64,000 bases of DNA from an uncultured Fidelibacterota bacterium (GCA_913046805.1 CAJWTA010000001.1:1-64000); one strand, 5' to 3'; shown: positions 48,201 to 57,693, counted from the stretch's first letter. Numbers and translations: made by a program. Notes: generated by a model not told the origin, from the sequence alone.

Positions 48201-48771
48201 AAAAGCTGTAATTGGGATCTATGATGCATATGCTAAAAACGAATCGGTATTTACTCAGAAAACGAAATTTAACTTCCCTCGTCAATTAGTTGATAAAGGC
48301 AAAAATAAGCCTAACTTTTCATTAGCAGATTTTGTAGCATCAAAAAATGATTACATAGGTTTATTCGCATTAACCACAGGTCATGGTTTAAAGAACCTTG
48401 TCGATGAATTTGAAAAACAGAATGATGATTATAGCGTTATAATGGCAAAGGTAATTGCTGATAGGCTGGTTGAGGCTTTTGCAGAACGAATGCATGAAAG
48501 AGTAAGAACTGAGTTTTGGGGTTATGCAGAAGATGAAACAATGGAAAAGGAAGATCTAATTAAAGAAAAATTCAAAGGAATTCGCCCTGCACCTGGATAC
48601 CCATCGTGCCCAAGCCATAAAGAAAAGGACGCAATTTGGAAAATTCTTAATGTTGAGCAAAATACCGGTATAACCCTAACGGAAACCAGAGCTATGAGTC
48701 CAGCTGCATCAATATGCGGATGGTATTTTGCCCATCCACAGTCACGCTACTTCTTTATTAGAGAGTCTTAG
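45247..48771 (+). CDS. metH: cobalamin-dependent methionine synthase
   Basis: 1174 residues, all four modules present. Homocysteine domain (about 1-315): '[12 protein letters not shown]', zinc ligands Cys237 ('[12 protein letters not shown]') and Cys300-Cys301 ('[11 protein letters not shown]'). Pterin domain (about 330-610): '[20 protein letters not shown]'. Cobalamin domain: '[21 protein letters not shown]' with His750 as the lower cobalt ligand. Reactivation domain: '[20 protein letters not shown]' near the C-terminus. It methylates homocysteine from methyltetrahydrofolate. A SAM-II-like riboswitch and hairpin directly precede the start. Confidence 0.97.
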   Translation: MINELLKNRILTIDGAMGTMVQSFKLDEEDFRGDRFSDHKTDLKGNNDILVLTQPDIVSKIHKAYLDAGADIIETNTFSANAISQSDYDMESEVYNINFEAAKIASKVAKSYKGKPKFVAGAIGPTSRTASMSPDVNDPSYRNTDFDELVAVYTEQAEGLIDGGIDLFLVETVFDTLNCKAALYAVNDLKISRNLDIPIFISGTITDASGRTLSGQTVEAFWNSIRHVNPLGVGLNCALGADQIRPWLNELSDIADTYVFVYPNAGLPNELGEYDQSPSDMSEIIKEFANDGLVNMVGGCCGTTPKHIEAISKSMKNKKPREIPSVHEYTRLSGLESFIIRPESNFINVGERTNVTGSAKFKRLIKEGDFESALSVARQQIQNGAQIIDVNMDEGLLDSENAMEKFLRLVASEPDISKVPIMIDSSKWSVIETGLKNVQGKGIVNSISLKEGEEVFLEQAQKIKNYGAATVIMAFDEEGQADSYERKVEICSRAYELLVKKINFPPEDIIFDPNIFAIATGIEEHNSYAKSYIEASKELKNRFPKVHISGGVSNLSFSFRGNDILREAMHSAFLFHAVKSGMDMGIVNAGQLTLYDDIDPILKECIEDVIFDRKSDSTERLIDIAQMHKGKKKDKVVDLKWRKLSVEERLSHSLKEGVTDFIEEDVEEARNKYDRPINIIEGPLMDGMNIVGDLFGSGKMFLPQVVKSARVMKKAVAYLIPFIDEEKKEMGLENVSNGKILLATVKGDVHDIGKNIVGVVLGCNGYDIIDLGVMVPSDKILSEAKNKGADMIGLSGLITPSLDEMVHVAKEMERMNFDIPLLIGGATTSKKHTAIKIEENYSGPTIHINDASRSVGVVSKLFNKDEKTALEKSVKEEFEQIRNNVKSKNFKNLSIDEARERKFLTDWVKYPVVKPKSVGTQVFENYSVEELSNYIDWSPFFHAWELRGKYPSILNHEKYGVEANKIFLDGKSILNRIINENILKPKAVIGIYDAYAKNESVFTQKTKFNFPRQLVDKGKNKPNFSLADFVASKNDYIGLFALTTGHGLKNLVDEFEKQNDDYSVIMAKVIADRLVEAFAERMHERVRTEFWGYAEDETMEKEDLIKEKFKGIRPAPGYPSCPSHKEKDAIWKILNVEQNTGITLTETRAMSPAASICGWYFAHPQSRYFFIRES

Positions 48772-48776
48772 TTGTT

Positions 48777-49553
48777 GTGCTTGAAAAAAACTTAAAGCTC
48801 GCTCAAAAAGCAGCTCGTGAAGCGGGGAGTGTAGCTATGAGATATTTCAAAACGTCGCTCTATGACATTAAAGATAAAAGTTACAATAATCCTGTAACGA
48901 CCGCAGATCATAAAGCCAATCAGGTCATAAAGGATATTTTATTTGAAGATGGTTCAACCTATGGATGGCTTTCTGAAGAGACTGTTGATTCTAAAGAAAG
49001 ACTTAAAAAGGACTATGTGTGGGTTGTAGATCCAATAGATGGCACTAAAGAGTTTATAGAAGGAGTATCACAGTTCACTATCAGTATAGCTCTTGTTTGT
49101 AAAGGTGATCCAATTATTGGAGTCATTTATAATCCTGCCACAAAAGAAATGTTTAGCAGCTGTAAAAACATGGGGACATTTTACAATCAACGATCAGCAA
49201 AATGTTTACAATCTAAATCTGAATTGATTGTTTTGGTTAGTAGATCAGAAGTCAACAAAGGTTTATGGAAGGGTTATGCTAAAAATTTTAAAGAATTAAA
49301 ACCAATTGGATCTGTAGCATATAAATTGGCATTGGTTGGAGCAGGCAAGGCTGATATGTTTATAACATTATGCCCAAAGAATGAATGGGACATATGCGCT
49401 GGGCATTGTATCATTAATGAATCCGGTGGAGTGCTTAAGGATCTTCATGGAAATTCTATAAAATATAACCAAGAGATAACTCTTATCGAGCCAGGGCTGA
49501 TTTCTGGAGCAAAAGATCATGTGGACTCAATATTGCCAATAATAAATACCTAA
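48777..49553 (+). CDS. cysQ: 3'(2'),5'-bisphosphate nucleotidase (CysQ-like, IMPase superfamily)
   Basis: 258 residues, read from a GTG 5 nt after metH. Inositol-monophosphatase fold motifs: 'GWLSEETVDS' (metal-binding Glu), 'WVVDPIDGTKEFIEGVSQFTISIALV' and 'ECDIAAGH'-like 'EWDICAGHCIINESGGVL'. This is the CysQ pattern; the enzyme hydrolyses 3'-phosphoadenosine 5'-phosphate, a by-product of sulfate assimilation, which fits with metH in sulfur metabolism. A general inositol phosphatase is the main alternative. Confidence 0.85.
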   Translation: MLEKNLKLAQKAAREAGSVAMRYFKTSLYDIKDKSYNNPVTTADHKANQVIKDILFEDGSTYGWLSEETVDSKERLKKDYVWVVDPIDGTKEFIEGVSQFTISIALVCKGDPIIGVIYNPATKEMFSSCKNMGTFYNQRSAKCLQSKSELIVLVSRSEVNKGLWKGYAKNFKELKPIGSVAYKLALVGAGKADMFITLCPKNEWDICAGHCIINESGGVLKDLHGNSIKYNQEITLIEPGLISGAKDHVDSILPIINT

Positions 49554-49622
49554 TCCATTTGTTTTGAGATTATAATTATGATAATCTTTATACGTTTATT
49601 AATCAAATAATTGAGAATATTT

Positions 49623-50585
49623 ATGACTGATTTACCTAAAGATGCTATAAAATGCCTGGATAAAGGTTTTGTAAGATTGGTTGATTCTATGGGCGGTGAT
49701 GATGCGATAGTTCAATCTGCTCGTGTTAGCTATGGAAAAGGAACTAGTAAGGTATCACAAGACCGAGGATTAATTAGATATTTGATGCGCCATAGGCATA
49801 CAACTCCATTTGAAATGGTGGAGTTTAAGTTCCATTGCAAAATGCCGATATTTGTTGCGAGGCAATGGGTGAGACATCGCACGGCAAATATTAATGAGTA
49901 CTCTCTTAGATATTCCGAAGCTCGTGATGAGTTTTATTTCCCAGATCCAGATCATATTGAATTTCAAAGCGCTCTAAATAAGCAGGGAAGAATGGGTGAA
50001 GTAGGTGAAGATTTAAAAAAGAAAGTGCAGGCTTATTTCAAGGAGATTTCCGATAGAAGTTTTGAGATTTACTGCGAATTAAATGAGGCAGGTGTTGCTC
50101 GAGAGCTTGCAAGAGCAATATTGCCTGTGAATCTTTACACTGAATGGTACTGGAAAAACGATTTGCACAACTTGCTTCACTTCATTGGATTAAGGTCAGA
50201 TGGTCATGCCCAGTACGAAATTCGTGTTTTTTCAGATGCCATGGCTACTTATGTTAAACAAGTTGCTCCTTTTGCTTGGGAGGCTTACCAAGACTATGTT
50301 GTTAATGGCATGAGGTTTTCAAAAATAGAACAATCCATTCTTGAACGAAAATTGCCTGACAGAGTTTTAAATGACATACAAGAAGATATATCTTATCAGC
50401 TTACAGCATCGCTTCATGCAAATAAGCCTAGAGAAGACAAAGATCTATTTCCATTATACAATAAACAGGGTGGCACTGATAGCATTGAAGATTTCAACTT
50501 AAAGTGGTCTTCTGGTGAAATTGAAGTCAATAATGTTCGAGAATTGCGAGAGTTTAAATTAAAAATAGAGAGCCTGAAGCAGTAA
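49623..50585 (+). CDS. thyX: FAD-dependent thymidylate synthase
   Basis: About 320 residues from the ATG at 49623 (a TTG at 49611 would add four residues). The ThyX motif RHR-x7-S is present as R84-H85-R86...S94 ('RHRTANINEYSLR'), with 'FKFHCKMPIFVARQW' before it, 'RHRHTTPFEMVEF' near residue 55 and the C-terminal 'LHNLLHFIGLRSDGHAQYEIR'. It makes dTMP using methylenetetrahydrofolate and FAD, in place of ThyA. It is longer than many ThyX proteins because of a roughly 70-residue C-terminal extension. Confidence 0.95.
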   Translation: MTDLPKDAIKCLDKGFVRLVDSMGGDDAIVQSARVSYGKGTSKVSQDRGLIRYLMRHRHTTPFEMVEFKFHCKMPIFVARQWVRHRTANINEYSLRYSEARDEFYFPDPDHIEFQSALNKQGRMGEVGEDLKKKVQAYFKEISDRSFEIYCELNEAGVARELARAILPVNLYTEWYWKNDLHNLLHFIGLRSDGHAQYEIRVFSDAMATYVKQVAPFAWEAYQDYVVNGMRFSKIEQSILERKLPDRVLNDIQEDISYQLTASLHANKPREDKDLFPLYNKQGGTDSIEDFNLKWSSGEIEVNNVRELREFKLKIESLKQ

Positions 50586-50629
50586 AGATTTAGGTTGATT
50601 GCTTATTTTAAATAAATAGTATATTTTTT

Positions 50630-52837
50630 ATGTTTGATAGAGCAGAAATCATTGATAAAAACTTTATTGATTTTGTTCAAAACAATAATCTTCCAAAACT
50701 TAAAAATCCCTCATTATTCAGTACCTCTAATTTAAAAAACGCTGATTTAATATCTCTATTTGAAAGTCAAGTGGAGAGTAGGCATGTTGATCTAAAAGCA
50801 AGGCTGCTTAAAAATGAAGGCAAATGTTTTTATACCATTGGAAGCTCTGGTCATGAAGGAAACGCAGTATTTGGAAAAGTGTTTGATATAGATGATATTG
50901 CATTCCTTCACTATCGAAGCGCACCTTTTTTCATTGAACGATCAAAAAAATTACCAGGATCTACGCCTATTTATGATTTAGCCCTTTCATTTGTAGCATC
51001 ATCAGAAGATCCTATTAGCGGTGGTCGTCACAAAGTGATTGGAAGTAAGAAGTTAAATATTCCACCTCAAACAAGTACAATAGCAAGCCATCTTCCAAAA
51101 GCAGTTGGAGCTGCTTTTTCAATTGACAGGGCAAAAGACTTAGATATTAAAGAGAAAGTTTTAAAAAAAAATAGTATAGCTATTTGTAGTTTTGGTGACG
51201 CGAGCATTAACCATGCAACAGCATTAAGCGCATTAAATACAGCTTCTCTTATAGCATTTAATGGGGGACACGTTCCGATAGTCTTTGTTTGCGAGGATAA
51301 TGGTCTTGGCATATCTGTTCCAACGCATCCTACTTGGATTGAAAATCGATTTTCTAATCAAGTTGGGATGAAATACATTCAGACAAATGGGCTAGACCTC
51401 ATAGATCTTTACAAAAAAACTATCCAAGCTGAGCAATATTCTAGAAAAAATAGGCATCCAGTATTTCTACATATGAAAACTGTGCGACTAATGGGACATG
51501 CAGGGTCTGATATTGAGGCGGCTTATATGTCACAACAAGAATTAAATGATATAGAGAGACAAGACCCTTTGCTTTTTTCAGCAAGAACTTTAATTGATAA
51601 TAGATGTTTAGGGGTTAATGATATTATTGATCTTTATGAGAAAATTAGGAAGAGAATAAGCAGAGTTTTTGAATACGCATCTAATCGGCCTAAGCTTATT
51701 GATCCTGATAAAATTATGTCATCAATTGTAGCGAATGATACCCAAAGAATAAAACCTAGATTACCTCCAGTGAGTCAGCGTAAAACTATTTTTGGTAAAG
51801 AGTATAACAGATTGAGTCAAAAATATCACATGGCAAAGTTGATTAACTATGCTCTGCATGATATCTTATTGCAGTATTCTAATACAGTTATATTTGGTGA
51901 AGATGTAGCAAAAAAAGGCGGTGTTTATCATGTAACAGCGGAATTGTACAATAAGTTTGGTGCCCGAAGAGTTTTTGATAGCCCATTGGATGAAACTTCA
52001 ATTTTGGGTTTTTCTTCCGGTTTTGGTCACAATGGATTTGTACCGATACCTGAAATACAGTTTTTAGCCTATTTTCATAACGCGGAAGATCAAATAAGGG
52101 GAGAGGCGGCGACTTTATCTTTTTTCTCAAATAGACAATATACAAATCCAATGGTAGTTAGAATTCCTGGCTTAGCATACCAAAAGGGTTTTGGTGGACA
52201 TTTTCACAATGACAACTCTCTATCTATTTTCAGAGACATACCCGGGTTGATTCTAGCCGTTCCATCAAATGGTGAAGATGCTGTAAAAATGCTAAGATCA
52301 GTGGTTAGAACTGCTTATGAACAAAAAAGAATTGTAATGTTTATTGAACCAATTGCTTTGTATATGACTAAAGACTTATACGAAAAAGGAGATGAAAGAT
52401 GGAGCTTTAAATATCCAAAACAAAATGAGGAAATACCAATAGGAGAGGTTAAAAAGTATGGGAGCGGAAAAGCAGTAACAATTTTAAGCTATGGAAATGG
52501 ATTATATTTATCACTTCAAGCTCAACAAGAAATAGAAAAGAAATTAAAAAAAGATATCCAAATTATTGATTTACGTTGGCTGTCTGATATAGATATTAAA
52601 AATTTACTTAATGTCATTGGTGATTCTAGACAAATACTTATTGTTGAAGAGTGTAGAAAATCTGGGTCTTACGGTGAAGGTCTCATAGCGGATCTACAGG
52701 TTGCTTGTAAAGGATCATTTAAATTCAAATTACACGCTTCAAAGGATAGCTTTATACCAATTGGAGAAGGTGCGACATCTACACTGATTAGTAAAGATTC
52801 AATTGTTAAAGCTGCTGTAGAGTTATTTAATGAATAG
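50630..52837 (+). CDS. fused alpha-beta E1 component of a branched-chain-type 2-oxoacid dehydrogenase
   Basis: 735 residues in one chain. Residues about 1-385 are the E1-alpha-like part with thiamine-diphosphate binding 'FGDASINHATALSALNTASLIAFNGGHVPIVFVCEDNGLGIS'. Residues about 400-735 are the E1-beta-like transketolase part ('AKLINYALHDILLQYSNTVIFGEDVAKKGGVYHVT...', 'GGHFHNDNSLSIFRDIPGL'). It decarboxylates a 2-oxo acid and acylates a lipoyl-E2; E2 and E3 are not in the window. Single-chain E1 of this type is known in several phyla. The end overlaps the acyltransferase-like gene by 8 nt, implying linked function. Confidence 0.88.
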   Translation: MFDRAEIIDKNFIDFVQNNNLPKLKNPSLFSTSNLKNADLISLFESQVESRHVDLKARLLKNEGKCFYTIGSSGHEGNAVFGKVFDIDDIAFLHYRSAPFFIERSKKLPGSTPIYDLALSFVASSEDPISGGRHKVIGSKKLNIPPQTSTIASHLPKAVGAAFSIDRAKDLDIKEKVLKKNSIAICSFGDASINHATALSALNTASLIAFNGGHVPIVFVCEDNGLGISVPTHPTWIENRFSNQVGMKYIQTNGLDLIDLYKKTIQAEQYSRKNRHPVFLHMKTVRLMGHAGSDIEAAYMSQQELNDIERQDPLLFSARTLIDNRCLGVNDIIDLYEKIRKRISRVFEYASNRPKLIDPDKIMSSIVANDTQRIKPRLPPVSQRKTIFGKEYNRLSQKYHMAKLINYALHDILLQYSNTVIFGEDVAKKGGVYHVTAELYNKFGARRVFDSPLDETSILGFSSGFGHNGFVPIPEIQFLAYFHNAEDQIRGEAATLSFFSNRQYTNPMVVRIPGLAYQKGFGGHFHNDNSLSIFRDIPGLILAVPSNGEDAVKMLRSVVRTAYEQKRIVMFIEPIALYMTKDLYEKGDERWSFKYPKQNEEIPIGEVKKYGSGKAVTILSYGNGLYLSLQAQQEIEKKLKKDIQIIDLRWLSDIDIKNLLNVIGDSRQILIVEECRKSGSYGEGLIADLQVACKGSFKFKLHASKDSFIPIGEGATSTLISKDSIVKAAVELFNE

Positions 52838-53846
52838 AGAAAGAGTAGTAGTGATATGTCCAGGGCGGGGATCTTATTCGAGAGAAACAACACAATATAT
52901 AAACAATCATAATAATAATATATCTTCTTATTTAACATTGTTTGATAAAAAGAGAGAGGAAGATGGTCGATTAAAAATCACCGAACTCGACTCCATGAAT
53001 TTTAAATCAAATATTCATATGGTTGGCGAAAATGCCTCTCCTTTGATTTACGCTTGTAGTTTGAATGATTTTCTTTCTATCGATCAAGCCAAATATGAAA
53101 TAGTTGCTATAACTGGGAACTCAATGGGTTGGTATAGTGCATTAGCTTTTTCTGAAGCTGTGTCTTTAGAAAACGGTTATGAACTAATAAATACAATGGG
53201 ATCTATGATGGAAAATAAAATAATTGGAGGACAATTAATTTACCCTATCGTGAATGAGGATTGGGTAATTGATAAGAAAATTAAGCAAAAAGTTTTCGAT
53301 GAAATAAATAAAGCAAAAGCGCATATATCAATAATCCTAGGAGGATATGTGGTGGTAGGTGGAAGCAAAGAGTCTTTAAAAACCTTATTAAAAACATTAC
53401 CACCTATTGAAAATTATCCATTTCAAATTCCTTATCATGCAGCATTTCACACATCGCTAATGCATCAAATATCATCTAGGGGATTTATAAAAATACCAGA
53501 ATCGTTTTTCTTAAAACCCAAAATTCCTATTATTGACGGAAGAGGATTTATTTGGTCGCCATATGGCACAGACACTCAAGAATTATATAAATATACTTTT
53601 GGGTCTCAGGTTACAGAAACTTTTAGCTTTACCAAGTCCATAACATCAGCGCTAAAAGAGTTTTGCCCAGACAGGCTAATAGCGCTTGGTCCTGGAAATT
53701 CGCTTGGGGGACCCATCGGCCAAATAATAATTAAAAATAAATGGAATTCCTTATCTAAGAAAAAGTCGTTTACTATAGAACAAGAAAAAGATCCATTTTT
53801 AATATCAATGGGTATTTTGGAACAAAGAGAGATTGTTTCTTTATAA
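52830..53846 (+). CDS. FabD-like acyltransferase lacking the malonyl-binding arginine
   Basis: 338 residues of the malonyl-CoA:ACP transacylase fold. N-terminal 'VVICPGRGSYSRET' replaces the usual 'PGQGSQ'. The nucleophile elbow is 'GNSMGW' (Ser98) and the catalytic His is His207 ('AFHTSLM'). The Ser-His distance (109 residues) equals that of E. coli FabD (92 to 201). The malonate-clamping Arg of FabD lies 25 residues after the Ser; here that position is Met123 ('TMGSMMEN'). So it probably does not take malonyl-CoA. It overlaps the E1 gene by 8 nt and precedes the acyl-CoA dehydrogenase by 44 nt. Confidence 0.82.
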   Translation: MNRERVVVICPGRGSYSRETTQYINNHNNNISSYLTLFDKKREEDGRLKITELDSMNFKSNIHMVGENASPLIYACSLNDFLSIDQAKYEIVAITGNSMGWYSALAFSEAVSLENGYELINTMGSMMENKIIGGQLIYPIVNEDWVIDKKIKQKVFDEINKAKAHISIILGGYVVVGGSKESLKTLLKTLPPIENYPFQIPYHAAFHTSLMHQISSRGFIKIPESFFLKPKIPIIDGRGFIWSPYGTDTQELYKYTFGSQVTETFSFTKSITSALKEFCPDRLIALGPGNSLGGPIGQIIIKNKWNSLSKKKSFTIEQEKDPFLISMGILEQREIVSL

Positions 53847-53890
53847 TACTAATAAAGTGTGTAATTTTATATCTAAATAACAGGGGTTTT

Positions 53891-55063
53891 ATGAAAGACT
53901 TAGGACCAGATTTTTACAATATCACAGATCTTTTGTCAGAGGAAGAGCTTTTAATTCAAAAAACTGCATATGAATTTGTCCAAACCGAGTTCATGCCACT
54001 TATCAATGATTATTACGAAAAAGGATCATTTCCTCTTGATATCTCATCAAAACTAGGGGAGCTTGGGTTTTTTGGGTCATCACTCCCTCAATCCTCTGGT
54101 GGTGCTGGAGTGAATAATGTAGCTTACGGCTTAATTCTTCATGAGCTTGAAAGAGGTGACTCCGGACTAAGATCATTTGCAAGCGTTCAAGGGTCTTTAG
54201 TAATGTATCCAATTCATAAGTTTGGCTCTGATGAGCAGAAAGATAGATGGCTAAAAGATCTAGGATCTGGAAAAAAGATTGGTTGTTTTGGGCTTACTGA
54301 GCCCAACTTCGGCTCAAACCCTGGTGGAATGATAACAAACTGTAAAAAAGATGGCGATGACTGGATTATAAATGGTAATAAAATGTGGATTACGAATGGA
54401 TCTATTGCAGATGTTGCGGTTGTTTGGGCAAATGATGAGAATAACGTTATTAGAGGATTTCTAGTTGAAAAAGGTACAAAAGGATTTTCATCTAGCGATG
54501 TTCATGGTAAACTAAGCCTACGTGCATCAATAACATCAGAACTTTCTTTTGCAGATGTTAGGGTTCCAGACTCATCTCGTTTACCGCATATTGAAGGACT
54601 CAAAGGACCGCTAAGCTGTTTAACACAAGCAAGATATGGCATTGCATGGGGAATGGTAGGCGCATCAGTAGATTGTTATAATACTGCACTAAATTACTCA
54701 AAAGAAAGAAAACAGTTTTCAAAGCCTATAGCTGGATATCAATTAACCCAACTAAAACTAGCAGATATGGTAACTGATATTACTGAAAGTCAATTATTGG
54801 TTTACAGGCTTGGTAGATTAAAAGATGAAAAAAAGATGACATTTCAGCAGGTATCATTAGCTAAAAGAAATAATTGTGTTATTGCTAGGGATGTCGCTAG
54901 AAAGTCTAGGGAAATATTAGGAGGAAATGGTATAACTATAGATTATTCCCCTATCCGACATATGGCAAACATCGAGTCAGTTTTTACTTATGAAGGCACT
55001 CATGAGATGCATTCATTGATAGTAGGAGAACATGAGACTGGAATTGCTGCGTACGATTCTTAA
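53891..55063 (+). CDS. gcdH: glutaryl-CoA dehydrogenase-type acyl-CoA dehydrogenase
   Basis: 390 residues. It matches human GCDH closely along its length as I recall it: 'GLRSFASVQGSLVMYPIHKFGSDEQKDRWLKDLGSGKKIGCFGLTEPNFGSNPGGM' includes the substrate-carboxylate Arg of the 'RS' pair, then 'GFLVEKGTKGFSS', 'ARYGIAWGMVGAS' and the catalytic Glu in 'TYEGTHEMHSLIVGEHETGI'. It oxidatively decarboxylates glutaryl-CoA to crotonyl-CoA in lysine and tryptophan degradation. Other dicarboxyl-CoA substrates are possible. Confidence 0.88.
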   Translation: MKDLGPDFYNITDLLSEEELLIQKTAYEFVQTEFMPLINDYYEKGSFPLDISSKLGELGFFGSSLPQSSGGAGVNNVAYGLILHELERGDSGLRSFASVQGSLVMYPIHKFGSDEQKDRWLKDLGSGKKIGCFGLTEPNFGSNPGGMITNCKKDGDDWIINGNKMWITNGSIADVAVVWANDENNVIRGFLVEKGTKGFSSSDVHGKLSLRASITSELSFADVRVPDSSRLPHIEGLKGPLSCLTQARYGIAWGMVGASVDCYNTALNYSKERKQFSKPIAGYQLTQLKLADMVTDITESQLLVYRLGRLKDEKKMTFQQVSLAKRNNCVIARDVARKSREILGGNGITIDYSPIRHMANIESVFTYEGTHEMHSLIVGEHETGIAAYDS

Positions 55064-55094
55064 ATCAATTTATCTTATTTAAGTTAGTTGATTT

Positions 55095-56270
55095 GTGTTT
55101 CAAAAATTAACTAACAAATTAATTCCAGACCTTAAAGAGACCAGTACAACATATAGAGCGAAGATTGGTATACTTCAAGGTAAGATATCGATTGCTGTTA
55201 ACCTGTTTTTGTTCATTATTAAATTCAGTTTAGGTTTAATAACGGGCGCCATCAGTCTTGTAGCCGATGCTATTCACACCTTGTCTGACATGATCACCTC
55301 ATTTATAGTTGTTTGGGGATTTATACAGGTAGACAAGCCTGCTGATTCTAGACATCCTTATGGACATGGAAGAGCAGAGTATATTGCTACTTTAATAATT
55401 GCTGTTTTACTGTGTGTTGCAGGAATTGAGTTTATAGAAGTTTCTATCGAAAGAATTCAAAATCCCGTAATCACTGAACCGGAATGGTGGATGGTTGGTT
55501 TAGTTTTTTTAACGATCCTTGTTAAAGAATTCACAGCAAGGTATGCAAAATTTTTATCATCAAAAATAGCTTCAGGCTTGCTACATGCTGATGCATGGCA
55601 TCATCGCATGGATGCTATTTCAAGCACACTTGTGATAATTGCTCTTATTGCTGGAAAATCTGGTTTTGCTTCGATTGATGGATGGGTGGGTTTGGGTGTT
55701 TCACTGCTATTGATATATACAGGTTTTGATATAGCACGTGATTCTGTTGATGAATTAATAGGCATACCACCAGATTCTAGCGAGCAAGTTAAAATTAGAA
55801 AAATGGCTTTGAGTGTAGATGGAGCCCTTGGAGTCCATGATATTGTCATGCATTATTATGGCCACGATAAATTTATCAGTATGCATATCGAGGTTGATGC
55901 TAAAAAAACTGCAGCAGAAACTCATGATATTTCTAAGCAAGTAGAGTTGTTATTTCACAATCAGATTGGTGTGAAACCTACAGTTCATATTGATCCAGTA
56001 CATCCTGAAAATCCAATGGTGCAAGAGGTTAGAAGAGAGCTTGAGCTAATTTCAAAAAATGATAAATCAATAATAAATTTTCATGATATACGCGTAGTAA
56101 ATACAAATAATCACAATTTAATTTTGTTTGGAATAAATACCATTCCAGATATGGATCAAGATGGTATCCTTAAACTTGATGCTAAGTTGAAAGAAAAACT
56201 TTCGACAGCTTTTAATACATATGAGATTAGGGCTAAAATATCACCCTCCCAAAAATTAGGATATAGTTGA
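55095..56270 (+). CDS. cation diffusion facilitator family transporter
   Basis: 391 residues from GTG at 55095. Six hydrophobic segments; metal-site motifs 'LVADAIHTLSDMITSF' (HxxxD) and 'HADAWHHRMDAISS' in helices 2 and 5, and a C-terminal cytoplasmic CDF domain ('HDIVMHYYGHDKFISMHIEVDAKKTAAETHDISKQVE') with metal-binding His residues. It exports divalent cations such as Zn2+ or Mn2+ in exchange for protons. The gene ends 15 nt inside the convergent birA. The C-terminal half is longer than in the smallest CDFs because it has an extra segment of about 80 residues. Confidence 0.92.
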   Translation: MFQKLTNKLIPDLKETSTTYRAKIGILQGKISIAVNLFLFIIKFSLGLITGAISLVADAIHTLSDMITSFIVVWGFIQVDKPADSRHPYGHGRAEYIATLIIAVLLCVAGIEFIEVSIERIQNPVITEPEWWMVGLVFLTILVKEFTARYAKFLSSKIASGLLHADAWHHRMDAISSTLVIIALIAGKSGFASIDGWVGLGVSLLLIYTGFDIARDSVDELIGIPPDSSEQVKIRKMALSVDGALGVHDIVMHYYGHDKFISMHIEVDAKKTAAETHDISKQVELLFHNQIGVKPTVHIDPVHPENPMVQEVRRELELISKNDKSIINFHDIRVVNTNNHNLILFGINTIPDMDQDGILKLDAKLKEKLSTAFNTYEIRAKISPSQKLGYS

Positions 56271-57025
56271 TGATGATACATTGATTAATTCCCCATTAAC
56301 TTTAATAACTCCACATCCATTATCGCTTAATTCAATAAAAATTCCCTTTACTTTTTCAGATTTAAGGGACAACTCTACAGTTTTGTTTAAATGAACGCAT
56401 GATCTTTCCCAATTACGAATTATTTTATTTTTATTTTCTGGGAAGTGAATCAACAAGCTTTCAAGACTATCTACAATCGAAGCAATAATATTTTCTCTTT
56501 TAAAGGTCTTATTATACTCATTTTTTAGTGAGCTCGCTTTAGCAATATTTAAATCATAAATATCTGTATTGTCCTGATTGACATTTAAACCAATACCAAT
56601 AACAATATTTATTGACTTCTTTCCTCTGATCTTTGACTCACAAAGTATGCCTCCAATTTTTTTCCCATTTACAATAATATCATTTGGCCACTTTAACGAT
56701 ACCGAAGCATTATAATTGTTTAATGCATTTTTTACAGATACCCCACATATCATTGGAAGCAACCCAAGTTTATCAGATTCTATTTCAAGATTGGTGAAAA
56801 TTGAAAATGCAATACTTTTTGATTTCTGAAAAATCCATTTTTTGCCTCTTTGTCCTTTTCCATCAAATTGATCATCGGTTATGATTAAACCTGATGAAGT
56901 GCCATTTTTAATTGCATTCCAAGCTTCACTATTAGTGGATGCAGTACTTTTGGCATGAATGATATTTCTGCCGATTGTATTTGTTTTTATTAAAGACGCT
57001 ATCAGTTTAAGTGATAGCGTATCAT
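56256..57025 (-). CDS. birA: biotin-[acetyl-CoA carboxylase] ligase with apparent 1-nt frameshift near the start
   Basis: The conserved body is intact: 'HAKSTASTNSEAWNAIKNG', 'DDQFDGKGQRGKKWIFQKSKSIAFSI', 'LKWPNDIIVNGKKIGGILCES' and 'VIGIGLNVNQ', without an HTH domain. No ATG, GTG or TTG begins this frame before the catalytic region: only a TTG at 56762, which would lose half of the domain, and a CTG at 57005. The ATG expected from stop-start coupling (TAATG with the LysM gene, ATG at 57025) is one base out of frame. One extra A in the AAA at 57006-57008 would restore M-I-R-Y-H-L-K-L-I-A-S-L. Coordinates give the restored gene. It biotinylates carboxylases. Confidence 0.75.
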
Positions 57026-57693
57026 TAGGAGTTTGGATCGAGTTTTTCTCTAAGTTTTAAAACCATACCCGGGCTTAGAATGCCAGAGGTCGACTTGATC
57101 GAATCTTCATTGTCCCAAAGTAAAATAATCCATGATTTTGAATCACCGTATTGTTTGCCGGCTATACTCCAAAGATTGTCTCCAGGTTGAACAACATAAT
57201 CTAAATAAGTTGGTTCAAATGTTTTTGCTTTCAAACGTTCTTTTTGCAGATTAAAAAAGTGATAAGGGTAGATGACGTTTGGATTTTCGCCAATTTGCTC
57301 TTTGTTCCATTCGTATATATATTTCCAGAGTTTAAAATCACCGTACTCTTTTTTAGCTATCTTGACTAAGAAATCACCAGGCTCAACCATATATTTTTCC
57401 CAAGCAAAATCCTGATAAAGATTCGATGATAATTTTAATTCGTCAGAAGGAACCACTTCATTTACATCTTCAGTGATATCAGGCAAGGGACCGGATTCTA
57501 CTTCATCACTTACAACAGGCTCCTCTGGTTTTTCTTCAGAAGCAAAAGTTGCTTCAGGTGGTTCAGGTAGTGTTGCGCGTTGGTTTTGTGGTTCTGAAAT
57601 AGGCTTTTGATCGTCCTCTAAGCTTAAAGGAGGTGCTGTTTGCTGTGAGCATGAAACAATTAACATGAAGACAAATAAATTAAATTTTTGCAT
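57025..57693 (-). CDS. LysM-domain lipoprotein
   Basis: 222 residues with a lipoprotein signal 'MQKFNLFVFMLIVSC' (lipobox Cys15). A Pro/Glu-rich linker (about 16-90) is followed by two LysM motifs, 'YMVEPGDFLVKIAKKEYGDFKLWKYIYEWNKEQI' and 'YVVQPGDNLWSIAGKQYGDSKSWIILLWDNEDSI'. These bind peptidoglycan, so it probably ties the outer membrane or a partner to the cell wall. It lies between the mutase gene and birA; its stop overlaps a birA-associated ATG as TAATG. Confidence 0.85.
   Translation of the reverse strand: MQKFNLFVFMLIVSCSQQTAPPLSLEDDQKPISEPQNQRATLPEPPEATFASEEKPEEPVVSDEVESGPLPDITEDVNEVVPSDELKLSSNLYQDFAWEKYMVEPGDFLVKIAKKEYGDFKLWKYIYEWNKEQIGENPNVIYPYHFFNLQKERLKAKTFEPTYLDYVVQPGDNLWSIAGKQYGDSKSWIILLWDNEDSIKSTSGILSPGMVLKLREKLDPNS

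Noticed and set aside
55067..55094. AAATCAA...TTGATTT repeat after the glutaryl-CoA-type dehydrogenase as a terminator
   Set aside because: The arms are A/T-rich, the loop is about 19 nt and the T-tract is only three bases.
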